The notes under the pieces were generated by a model that worked only from the letters and a program-made list of their open reading frames with translations, was not told where the DNA came from and made no database searches. A stretch of DNA of 19,623 nucleotides from DATCTV01 sp964400685 (GTDB lineage: Bacteria; Desulfobacterota; Desulfomonilia; UBA1062), in the NCBI GenBank assembly GCA_964400685.1, contig CAYNVT010000075.1, positions 1 to 19,623 on the forward strand, read 5' to 3'. Below are positions 7,756-14,172 of the stretch, piece after piece. Position numbers and translations under genes: made by a program. Within the stretch, counting starts at the first letter, position 1. Every line of letters starts with the position of its first letter.

Positions 7756-9282
7756 TTATTCCCCTTTGTATTTATTTATATTCGATGAAATATATTCCGC
7801 ACATCTTGCTGCAAACGCCATTATGGTAACCTGAGGATTGACGCCAAGCGAGGTCGGAAACGGGCTGCCGTCCGGAATGAACAGGCCTTTGATATCATGA
7901 GATTCCAGGTTTAAATCGACAACGGATTTTCCGGGATCATTGCCCATACGGCATGTCCCCAGCGGATGGAAAGCCATAACCTCATAATTCCAGGGCTTTG
8001 TTTTGAGGTTCCTGAAACGGTGCAGCTCCACCTTGTTGTTGATAACAGGCATTGTATTGCAGCAGGTAAATACCCTTTTCGCCCCTGCGGCAAAAAACAT
8101 CTCCGCAGTTATGCACGACCCTTTATGAAGCTTTTCCTTATCCTCCCGGTTCATTGAATAGTACGCGCGAAAAGCTTGTCCGAACATTGCCGGTTTCACA
8201 GAACCCCGGGTTGTATCGCAAATCATTACGCCGAAAGCCGCAAGATTTTTATAATGCTTCAAAAGGTATTTATGCTCTTCCCCCACACCGGGCAATGCCA
8301 TTGCCATAACCCCGGGAGGAACAAATATCCCTTCGAGCATTATGCCTTCATCCTTGAAGGCATCGATATAACATCCCTGCGAAACCCCGTAATGGCCGTT
8401 CACCTCTTCATCCATCTCAGCTACCACCCTGCCGCACGGGTGTATCGTCAAACCTTTTCCAACCAGGCCAGAGGTGTTGGCAAGCCTGTTCTTAAGCATG
8501 AAAGCGGGAGTTATCAAGGCACCCATTGCAAGACAGACTACGTCGGCCTTTACCTTCACCCTGTAGCGCCTCCTCTTTGTCACCGGGTCGATTATAAGAC
8601 CTTCCACACCATTAACGCGTCCGTTCCCGATACTAACCTTGGTCACCCTGCAATTGGCGTAGATATCCGCACCCGCTGCAACCGCTTTAGGTATATAAGA
8701 TACGTCCATTGACTGTTTGGCGCCCTTGATACAGCCCCACTGACAGCTTCCGGCGCCTTTACAGTCCCTGACGTTATGTTTGAGCGGTTTCGCTTCATAA
8801 CCCAGGGCCTTTGCCCCGCGCTTGGCTATCTGGTAGGCATTTCCCAGAATGTCCTCGCTCAGTTCCGTAACATTAATCTCTTTTTCAACCTTATCGAAAT
8901 ATCCGGTAAGGACATCGTAATCAATCCCTTCGCAGTCATAATGAGCGGCCCATTCTTCAACAACTCTGCGCGGCGTCCTCATGCATGTAGCAGAATTGAC
9001 GGTTGTCGTACCGCCTATGGTCCTGCCCATTGTTATTGACACCGGAGGCAATCCAAATGCCATTGTCGTTCCAGCGTCACGGTACATCATACCCATCATA
9101 TCGCAGGGGTCCTGATTGAAGTTTTTACCTGTGAAATAACTGCCCTCTTCGAGCGCAACGACCTTAAGACCTTTTTCGGCAAGCTCCTTTGCAACGACTG
9201 CTCCGCCGGCGCCTGTTCCTACAATGCATACATCGGCCTCAATATCTACATGGCCCTTTATATCTTTACACTCCTTTATCAT
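7756..9282 (-). CDS. GMC-family FAD-dependent oxidoreductase
   Basis: A 508-residue glucose-methanol-choline flavoprotein. It shows the dinucleotide motif GTGAGG at residues 22-27, the acidic EEG at the end of the second strand, GRTIGGTTTVNSATCMRTP in the FAD/substrate region, and the C-terminal HPLGTCRMG with likely catalytic His439 and the partner Asn482 in VNPQVT. Closest in style to cholesterol-oxidase-like and long-chain alcohol oxidase members rather than choline dehydrogenase. A cysteine group Cys174-x5-Cys180-x3-Cys184 just before GAKQSMDVSYIP also recurs in that branch. No signal peptide or twin-arginine motif is present, so it should be cytoplasmic or peripherally membrane-bound. 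It is preceded at 9 nt by the small subunit-3-like gene. The substrate is not determined; a hydrophobic primary or secondary alcohol is the likely class. Confidence 0.9.
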   Translation of the reverse strand: MIKECKDIKGHVDIEADVCIVGTGAGGAVVAKELAEKGLKVVALEEGSYFTGKNFNQDPCDMMGMMYRDAGTTMAFGLPPVSITMGRTIGGTTTVNSATCMRTPRRVVEEWAAHYDCEGIDYDVLTGYFDKVEKEINVTELSEDILGNAYQIAKRGAKALGYEAKPLKHNVRDCKGAGSCQWGCIKGAKQSMDVSYIPKAVAAGADIYANCRVTKVSIGNGRVNGVEGLIIDPVTKRRRYRVKVKADVVCLAMGALITPAFMLKNRLANTSGLVGKGLTIHPCGRVVAEMDEEVNGHYGVSQGCYIDAFKDEGIMLEGIFVPPGVMAMALPGVGEEHKYLLKHYKNLAAFGVMICDTTRGSVKPAMFGQAFRAYYSMNREDKEKLHKGSCITAEMFFAAGAKRVFTCCNTMPVINNKVELHRFRNLKTKPWNYEVMAFHPLGTCRMGNDPGKSVVDLNLESHDIKGLFIPDGSPFPTSLGVNPQVTIMAFAARCAEYISSNINKYKGE

Positions 9283-9291
9283 GCGCCACCC

Positions 9292-9729
9292 CTAGTCCCT
9301 GATGCCGTCGAAGCCCTGAACATGATCGAACTTCTCTTTGTATCCTATGGCGTCTTTCACTTCCCTGACACCGTAAAATGCCGGGAACACCAGCACCTTG
9401 ATAATCAGCAATGACAGCGGCCCGGGAAACGCGGAATTCTCGACGAGATGCAGGAGCTCGGTACGCTCCTGTTCATCCATATTGATAAGCTGCCTGAATT
9501 TTTTCATATATAATATAGGCCAGGCATAATTCAGTACATGCACCGCCATCCTGAGCGTGAACCGGGTTGTGAAAGACGCCTTTGAAAGCATGAAATCCGT
9601 CCTTGGAAGCCACTTATCCTCAATATCGGCAGCACCGAGTTCAAAGCTTGCACCTCCCCTGGGAATTATTCCGCCTGCCATTGCGGCGATAATCTTCGCA
9701 TCTTTTTTGCTCAGAACTTTATAAGGCAT
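9292..9729 (-). CDS. small protein resembling gluconate 2-dehydrogenase subunit 3
   Basis: A 145-residue protein located 9 nt before the GMC gene. The N-terminus (VLSKKDAKIIAAMAGGIIP) and the C-terminal FPAFYGVREVKDAIGYK motif resemble subunit 3 of membrane gluconate dehydrogenases and the N-terminal domain of long-chain alcohol oxidases, which partner a GMC flavoprotein. A hydrophobic stretch near residues 104-120 may touch the membrane. The longest frame starts at 9750, but AAGGAG there abuts an in-frame ATG and is 6 nt before ATG 9729, so 9729 is chosen. Unlike classic subunit 3 proteins it has no twin-arginine signal. Role inferred: accessory or electron-transfer/anchor partner of the flavoprotein. 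Confidence 0.75.
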   Translation of the reverse strand: MPYKVLSKKDAKIIAAMAGGIIPRGGASFELGAADIEDKWLPRTDFMLSKASFTTRFTLRMAVHVLNYAWPILYMKKFRQLINMDEQERTELLHLVENSAFPGPLSLLIIKVLVFPAFYGVREVKDAIGYKEKFDHVQGFDGIRD

Positions 9730-9759
9730 ACCCATCTCCTTAGAAGGCATTAAATAATG

Positions 9760-10230
9760 TCAGGATTTCACAAACCTTAAAGACAGAAGAAAATCAATAA
9801 TTTCTCTAAACGGGAAATACACCACGGAACTGGATATGATTTTTTCCGTCTCTGTATCGTTAATAGTTGCATAGCAGGTGACATGAGTCCTGTGAAGGTT
9901 CCATGGCCAGATGTTCACCTTTTCGCCTACATATCTGTATGCCCTGCCATCGTCTCCTTTGAAATCGAGCTCATAGCGAATCTTGCGTTCTGAAAAATAC
10001 ATGAGCTTCAGGAACCCTTTGCAGTCTGCCTTGTTCGCCAGACCTCCAACCGTAATAAAGCCTCTGGCGCTGCTCACAAGAAACTCTTCCGAGCGGGGAT
10101 TCAGAAACTTTATCAGGTTATCATTGCCCCATGTCAGGGAAAAATTAAGCGGCAGTTCCCTTCCGCCATAAGAGCCGCCGGAAAAGGTATGTGTCCCGAT
10201 CATCATTTCATCCATCCTGAAACCAACCAT
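9760..10230 (-). CDS. conserved beta-rich protein of the GMC oxidoreductase cluster
   Basis: A 156-residue protein without signal peptide or membrane helix. It is rich in alternating strands, with GFITVGGLANKADCKG, then a segment where KIRYELDFKGDDGRAYRYVGEK precedes WNLHRTHVTCYATI. That order (hydrophobic strand, polar ring-like residues, a Y-x-G-x-K turn, then W and a THVT strand) recalls the extra domain carried within very long cholesterol-oxidase-like GMC proteins, from memory only. The start at 10230 has GAGGG 5 nt upstream; ATGs at residues 6 and 9 are alternatives. It is the first gene of a four-gene operon with a good promoter 32 nt upstream of the start. Function unknown; a lipid-holding or dehydrogenase-accessory role is inferred from the company it keeps. 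Confidence 0.65.
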   Translation of the reverse strand: MVGFRMDEMMIGTHTFSGGSYGGRELPLNFSLTWGNDNLIKFLNPRSEEFLVSSARGFITVGGLANKADCKGFLKLMYFSERKIRYELDFKGDDGRAYRYVGEKVNIWPWNLHRTHVTCYATINDTETEKIISSSVVYFPFREIIDFLLSLRFVKS

Positions 10231-10261
10231 GATTCCCTCACATCTACGCCTGCTTTTTGAT

Positions 10262-10291
10262 AAGATACGAGGATTGGCCGTTTTTTGTCAA
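10262..10291 (-). promoter_or_regulatory. sigma-70-type promoter of the GMC operon
   Basis: On the minus strand TTGACA (10291-10286) is a perfect -35 hexamer, an 18-nt spacer follows, and TATCTT (10267-10262) matches the -10 consensus at four of six positions. Transcription would start near 10254, giving a leader of about 24 nt that includes the GAGGG ribosome-binding site of the first gene. The remainder of the 115-nt divergent spacer serves as the yggS leader, where no clear promoter was found. Confidence 0.65.
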
Positions 10292-10345
10292 AGAAAAAGA
10301 TGTTAATATTGCTTCGGGTTGATACACTACAAATAGGGGTTTTAT

Positions 10346-11017
10346 GTGAGCTATATTACCGATAACATCAAAAGGATTCTCAAAGATATTCCTGAAAACG
10401 TGAACGTCGTTGCAGCCGCAAAATCAAGAAGCCTGGAACAAGTGAGAGAGACCATCGAAGCAGGAATAACGATGATCGGAGAAAATTATCTGCAGGATGC
10501 CAAAGGCATCATCGAAGAACTGAAGGACAAGGCTTCCTGGCATTTCATCGGTCATGTCCAGAAGAACAAGGTCAAACATATCATCCCCATGTTCGACATG
10601 GTGGAAACCGTCGATTCAAAGGAGCTGGCCCTCTTGATCGACCAGACTGCGGAAAAGCTGGGCAGGACCATGCCGGTGCTGATAGAGGTAAACAGCGGGC
10701 GCGAAGAGCAGAAAGCAGGCGCAATGCCTGAAGAAGTCCAGGCCCTGGCTGAATATATGATCACGCTTAAAAATATTCGGCTCAACGGACTCATGACAAT
10801 GGGACCCTTTGTCGATAACCCTGAGTTGTTGAGGCCCTGCTTCAGACTGACCAGAACGATATTTGACGATCTTAAATCAAAAAATCTGCCTGATACGGAA
10901 ATGAAATGGCTCTCAATGGGCATGAGCGATTCATACAGGATCGCTATAGAAGAAGGTGCAAACCTCGTCAGAATAGGGACTCTGATATACGGACCCAGAC
11001 CGCCTAAAGCTTACTGA
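10346..11017 (+). CDS. yggS: YggS/PLPBP-family pyridoxal phosphate homeostasis protein
   Basis: A 223-residue member of the YggS (PROSC) family, a monomeric barrel that binds PLP without catalysis and buffers vitamin B6 and amino-acid pools. Lys26 in VVAAAKSRS is the PLP lysine; GENYLQDA, WHFIGHVQKNKVKHI, LMTMGPF, LSMGMSDSY and VRIGTLIYGPR follow in the expected order. The start is GTG 10346 with AGGGG 6 nt upstream. An ATG at 10344 overlaps it but is followed at once by TGA, so ribosomes that choose it make nothing. It stands alone on the plus strand, not in the proC/cell-division neighbourhood often seen, and its last 7 nt overlap the end of convergent tatC. Confidence 0.95.
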   Translation: MSYITDNIKRILKDIPENVNVVAAAKSRSLEQVRETIEAGITMIGENYLQDAKGIIEELKDKASWHFIGHVQKNKVKHIIPMFDMVETVDSKELALLIDQTAEKLGRTMPVLIEVNSGREEQKAGAMPEEVQALAEYMITLKNIRLNGLMTMGPFVDNPELLRPCFRLTRTIFDDLKSKNLPDTEMKWLSMGMSDSYRIAIEEGANLVRIGTLIYGPRPPKAY

Positions 11018-11766
11018 CTCCCCGATTTTTCTCCGGGAGTTGCTGTTACCCTGGGTTTCCAGACAAAACTCGCCACCCACACGCTGAATTCGTAAAGAAC
11101 CAGAAGCGGTATCATCATGAACATCATGCTTAGAGGGTCAGGCGGGGTAAGGACAGCGGCAACGACTGCGATGGCCAGTATCGCATATCTTCTCTGTTTC
11201 CTCAGAAACTGAGGAGAGACTATCCCTATCTTTGCAAGGAAAAAAATGACCACAGGCAGCTCGAATATGGACCCGAAAGCTATGAGGAGAGTCACTATGA
11301 AGCTGAGATATTCATTGAGCTTGGGCATTGCATAGATGTCGCCGGATGCATAACCGAGCAGAAATTTAAACCCGAACGGAAAGACGACAAAATAAGCGAA
11401 TGAGGCACCCAGAAGGAAGAAGAATGTTGCAGCAAGAACGAACGGCCCTACATGCCTTCTCTCGTTAGCGTAAAGCCCAGGCATTACAAATTTCCATACC
11501 TGATAGAATATCACCGGTGTTGCCAGCACAAGGCCTGAAAAAAAAGAGACCTTGATATATGTCAGAAATGCCTCAGGCAGCGCAGTGTATATCAAATGGC
11601 TCCCCGGCGGCAATGCCTTGACAAGGGGTTTCGTCAGGAAATTGAAAATCTCTTTTGAAAAGCCATAGCTCAATGCAAATCCGGCCGCTATTGCAAGAAG
11701 GCTTTTTATAAGCCGGGACCTCAGCTCCGAGAGATGGTCTGTAATGGGCAGCTTCGGATCATCCAA
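11011..11766 (-). CDS. tatC: Sec-independent translocase subunit TatC
   Basis: A 251-residue six-helix inner-membrane protein, the receptor for twin-arginine signal peptides. The N-terminal ITDHLSELRSRLIKS is the hallmark cytoplasmic helix; FYQVWKFVMPGLYANERR in the first cytoplasmic loop and FELPVVIFFLAKIGI near residue 175 are family signatures. The start is TTG at 11766, directly after the stop codon of the TatA/B gene (TGATTG), with a GGGGG tract as its likely ribosome-binding site. The nearest ATG there is out of frame. It is the last gene of the gpmA-fbaB-tat series and meets yggS tail to tail with a 7-nt overlap. No twin-arginine substrate is encoded in this window. Confidence 0.95.
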   Translation of the reverse strand: MDDPKLPITDHLSELRSRLIKSLLAIAAGFALSYGFSKEIFNFLTKPLVKALPPGSHLIYTALPEAFLTYIKVSFFSGLVLATPVIFYQVWKFVMPGLYANERRHVGPFVLAATFFFLLGASFAYFVVFPFGFKFLLGYASGDIYAMPKLNEYLSFIVTLLIAFGSIFELPVVIFFLAKIGIVSPQFLRKQRRYAILAIAVVAAVLTPPDPLSMMFMMIPLLVLYEFSVWVASFVWKPRVTATPGEKSGSQ

Positions 11767-12060
11767 TCAGTCTGCCCCCTGCTTATGTTTATTATCATCG
11801 CCTGATTCTTTTGATTCAGATAAAGGTTCAGCCAGGGGATTCTCAGTCTCGCTGTCTTTGACATCGGTCTCGGATTTTGATGAATAGTTCCTGCTTTCTC
11901 CGGCAATGTCTATTTCACGTTTGAGGTCACCTGTCGCCCGCTGGAACTCCCCCATTGCCTTACCCAGCATTTTGGCAAGATCAGGCAGCTTGTTCGGCCC
12001 CAGAACGATAAGGGCTACCACAAGTATTATGAATAGTTCCATTCCACCTATGCCAAACAT
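11767..12060 (-). CDS. tatB: TatA/TatB-family twin-arginine translocase subunit
   Basis: A 97-residue protein with the Tat A/B plan: a short N-terminal helix (MELFIILVVALIVL, residues 7-20), the GP hinge, an amphipathic helix (KLPDLAKMLGKAMGEFQRA, about 24-42) and an acidic, disordered tail. LGPNKLP leans to TatB, the short length and helix to TatA, so one protein may serve both roles; the symbol is provisional. The open frame extends to a TTG at 12084, but ATG 12060 begins at the family's usual MFGIGG and has AAGG 7 nt upstream, so it is preferred. The stop abuts the TTG start of tatC. Confidence 0.9.
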   Translation of the reverse strand: MFGIGGMELFIILVVALIVLGPNKLPDLAKMLGKAMGEFQRATGDLKREIDIAGESRNYSSKSETDVKDSETENPLAEPLSESKESGDDNKHKQGAD

Positions 12061-12101
12061 GCGAGACCTTATAGGATGAAACAAATCAGGGTGTCAAATT
12101 A

Positions 12102-13157
12102 TTACGCAACCGTAATACCACTACAGAGATAGACGTCCTGTATGGCCTGAAGCAGCTCGATACCGTCCTTCATCGGCCGCTGAAATGCTTTTCTTCCGGA
12201 AATGAGGCCCATGCCTCCGGCGCGCTTGTTTATAATTGCAGTCCTGACAGCTTCCGCCAGGTCGGTTGCTCCCTTTGATTCACCGCCTGAGTTTATCAGC
12301 CCCATCCTTCCCATATAGCAGTTCATAACCTGATAGCGGGTAAGGTCTATCGGATGGTCGGTGGTCAATTGTGAATAGACCAGCGGTGATGTCTTGCCAT
12401 AGCCTATCGCCGTATAACCGCCGTTCACGGTCGGCTGTTTCTGTTTGACAATATCCGCCTCTATCGTGACCGAGAGGTGATTGGCCTGTCCTGTCAGGTC
12501 GGCGGCTGTGTGGTAGTCGACGCCGCCTTTCTTGAAACCGTCGTTCCTGAGGTAAGCCCACAGAATAGTGACAAGCCCCAGATCATGAGCATGTGCGAAT
12601 GCCTCGGATATTTCCATGACCTGTCTTGAACTTTCCTCGGAACCGAAATAGATGGTTGCGCCGATCGCTGCTGCGCCCATGTCGAAGGCCTGCTGGACAT
12701 TTGCGAACAGTATCTGATCATGCTTTTCCGGATAAATCAGCAGGTCGTTGTGGTTTATTTTAAGTATGAAAGGTATCCTGTGGGCATATTTTCTGGAAAT
12801 GGAACCGAGCACACCCAGAGTTGAAGCGACCGCGCTGCAGCCTGCCTCGATTGCAAGCTTTACTATATTCTCAGGGTCGAAATACAGAGGGTTCGGTGCA
12901 AAAGAGGCACCTGCGCTGTGTTCAATTCCCTGGTCGACTGGCAGAATGGAAAGATAGCCCGTACCGCCGAGCCTTCCATGACTGATAAGACTTTGCATAT
13001 TCCTGAGCACATTAGGGCTCCTGTCGGAGAGCATCAGACTTTTTTCTACATAATCAGGCCCCGGCAGATTCAAATTCTCCTTCGGCACAATGCACTTGTG
13101 CTCAAGCAAATCCTTTGCTGCTTTTCCGCCAAGCAATTTCGATATTTTGTCATGCAT
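12102..13157 (-). CDS. fbaB: class I fructose-bisphosphate aldolase (DhnA/FbaB type)
   Basis: A 351-residue aldolase that cleaves or forms fructose 1,6-bisphosphate by a Schiff base, unrelated to the zinc class II enzyme. LPVDQGIEHSAG near the N-terminus, LKINHNDLL, the EADIVKQK segment with the probable Schiff-base Lys238 (E. coli FbaB Lys237), and INSGGESKG plus MGLISGRKAFQRP binding the phosphates are all in place; length matches E. coli FbaB (350). ATG 13163 is directly against AAAGGAGG, which is too close, while ATG 13157 is 6 nt away, so the shorter start is chosen. It lies downstream of gpmA and 41 nt ahead of the tat genes. This class is often gluconeogenic or used under anaerobic growth. 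Confidence 0.95.
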   Translation of the reverse strand: MHDKISKLLGGKAAKDLLEHKCIVPKENLNLPGPDYVEKSLMLSDRSPNVLRNMQSLISHGRLGGTGYLSILPVDQGIEHSAGASFAPNPLYFDPENIVKLAIEAGCSAVASTLGVLGSISRKYAHRIPFILKINHNDLLIYPEKHDQILFANVQQAFDMGAAAIGATIYFGSEESSRQVMEISEAFAHAHDLGLVTILWAYLRNDGFKKGGVDYHTAADLTGQANHLSVTIEADIVKQKQPTVNGGYTAIGYGKTSPLVYSQLTTDHPIDLTRYQVMNCYMGRMGLINSGGESKGATDLAEAVRTAIINKRAGGMGLISGRKAFQRPMKDGIELLQAIQDVYLCSGITVA

Positions 13158-13181
13158 ATCCATCCTCCTTTTTTTGAAAAT

Positions 13182-13290
13182 CAGTAGGCAGAAGACAGGA
13201 GAGAGGAGTCAGCATAAAATCTAAAAAAAGTAATCTGGTTTTTCCTGCTTTTCTACTGTCTACTGTCTCCTGCCTCACCCTACTGTCTCC
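13182..13290. repeat. low-complexity inverted repeat between gpmA and fbaB
   Basis: The left arm, 13182-13209, carries AGTAGGCAGAAGACAGGAG. The right arm, 13253-13290, is its imperfect reverse complement and contains CTACTGTCT repeated in tandem and again at 13280-13289. An A/T-rich centre of about 43 nt separates them. A hairpin in RNA is possible. It lies between two genes read in the same direction, so it may lower or process their joint mRNA. It may also be a dispersed element, as similar CTACTGTCT-type repeats are common in intergenic DNA of some environmental genomes (from memory, unverified). Confidence 0.6.
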
Positions 13291-13296
13291 TTTGTT

Positions 13297-14016
13297 TTAT
13301 CTATACGCCGCATCAATTTTGTCGTTTTCACCCAGATAGTAGATGTCCAGGGGCTTCAGGTCATCACTCAGTTCATATACAAGCGGTATTCCGGTAGGTA
13401 TATCCACGTCTTCAATCTGAGATTCATCCAGATTCTGCAGATGTTTCACAAGAGAGCGCAGAGAATTGCCGTGCGCACTTATGAGAACATTCCTTCCCGA
13501 TTTCAGGCAGGGTTTGATATCGCTGTGCCACATCGGCATCAGCCTTTTGAGCACGTCATCAAGGCATTCGGTAAGGGGGATGTCATCGTCGCTTACATCC
13601 CTGTACCTGATCTCGTGTCCGGGCCAGCGGCTGTCCGATCTGTTAAGCGCTGGCGGCCTGTTGTAGTACCCCCTGCGCCAGTGATGTACCTTATTTGCAC
13701 CATATTTTTCAGCTGTTTCAGCTTTATTCAGACCTTGAAGCGCCCCGTAATGCCTCTCGTTAAGCCGCCAGTTCTTGACAACAGGTATCCAGTACTGCCC
13801 GCATTCATCGAGAACAATATTGAGCGTATCAATCGCCCTTTTAAGAAGGGAAGTGAATGCTACATCGAAAATGTAGCCTTCCCTTTTTATCAACACCCCT
13901 GCCTCATGCGCCTGGGTTATGCCTTTTTCGGACAGCCCGACGTCCGTCCAGCCCGTAAAACGGTTTTCGTTGTTCCATACGCTTTCCCCGTGACGGAGAA
14001 GGACCAGTAATCTCAT
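13297..14016 (-). CDS. gpmA: 2,3-bisphosphoglycerate-dependent phosphoglycerate mutase
   Basis: A 239-residue cofactor-dependent mutase interconverting 3- and 2-phosphoglycerate in glycolysis and gluconeogenesis. LLRHGESVWN holds the phospho-histidine His9, NRFTGWTDVGLSEKG follows, NERHYGALQGLNK carries the acid/base Glu, and the second catalytic His182 is in SAHGNSLRSL; the end VDIPTGIPLVYEL is typical. Slightly shorter than E. coli GpmA (250). The start has AAGGAG 6 nt upstream. It opens the minus-strand series that goes on to fbaB and the tat genes after 133 nt with repeats, and it is divergent from lpxC. Confidence 0.97.
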   Translation of the reverse strand: MRLLVLLRHGESVWNNENRFTGWTDVGLSEKGITQAHEAGVLIKREGYIFDVAFTSLLKRAIDTLNIVLDECGQYWIPVVKNWRLNERHYGALQGLNKAETAEKYGANKVHHWRRGYYNRPPALNRSDSRWPGHEIRYRDVSDDDIPLTECLDDVLKRLMPMWHSDIKPCLKSGRNVLISAHGNSLRSLVKHLQNLDESQIEDVDIPTGIPLVYELSDDLKPLDIYYLGENDKIDAAYR

Positions 14017-14079
14017 GACAGCTCCTTATATCTGTTATTCAATCATTTATCGAAATAATCGCCTTGTAATATAAATAAA

Positions 14080-14101
14080 AAATTCAAGATCCGTTGAATT
14101 T
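14080..14101. promoter_or_regulatory. 8-bp inverted repeat in the gpmA leader
   Basis: AAATTCAA at 14080-14087 and TTGAATTT at 14094-14101 form a perfect inverted repeat with 6-nt spacer GATCCG, 64 nt before the gpmA start. On the minus strand the 3' arm runs on into TTTATTT, so in RNA it resembles a weak, A/T-rich terminator. It may be a dimer operator or a leader attenuator. No well-matched gpmA promoter was seen around it. Confidence 0.4.
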
Positions 14102-14137
14102 ATGCAAATGAAGTGTTCATTAATTTACTAACGCAGG

Positions 14138-14166
14138 TTGACTATTGGGATTACCTGCAATAGTCT
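14138..14166 (+). promoter_or_regulatory. lpxC promoter overlapped by an 8-bp dyad
   Basis: TTGACT (14138-14143) matches the -35 consensus at five of six positions; after exactly 17 nt comes TAGTCT (14161-14166), four of six for the -10. Transcription would start near 14173, the first base of lpxC. A perfect inverted repeat, GACTATTG (14140-14147) and CAATAGTC (14158-14165), lies across both hexamers. No Shine-Dalgarno precedes the ATG, which fits a leaderless or nearly leaderless mRNA. The repeat arms are where a dimeric repressor could sit. Confidence 0.55.
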
Positions 14167-14172
14167 TATTTC

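Noticed and set aside
8176..8712. A 178-codon plus-strand frame opposite the GMC gene
   Set aside because: Shadow of the GMC coding frame, with His and Pro scatter and no domain.
11017..11040. Hairpin ACTCCC with GGGAGT near the yggS/tatC ends
   Set aside because: Only six pairs, with no T-run after the stem on either strand, and it is coding sequence of tatC. It is not a credible terminator.
13182..13290. CRISPR-like array
   Set aside because: The repeated units are short, degenerate and inverted, without regular spacers, and no cas gene is present.
14101..14172. Sigma-54 promoter ahead of the ntrYX operon
   Set aside because: No TGGCAC-N5-TTGCA-like pair was found; the sigma-70-type hexamers fit better.
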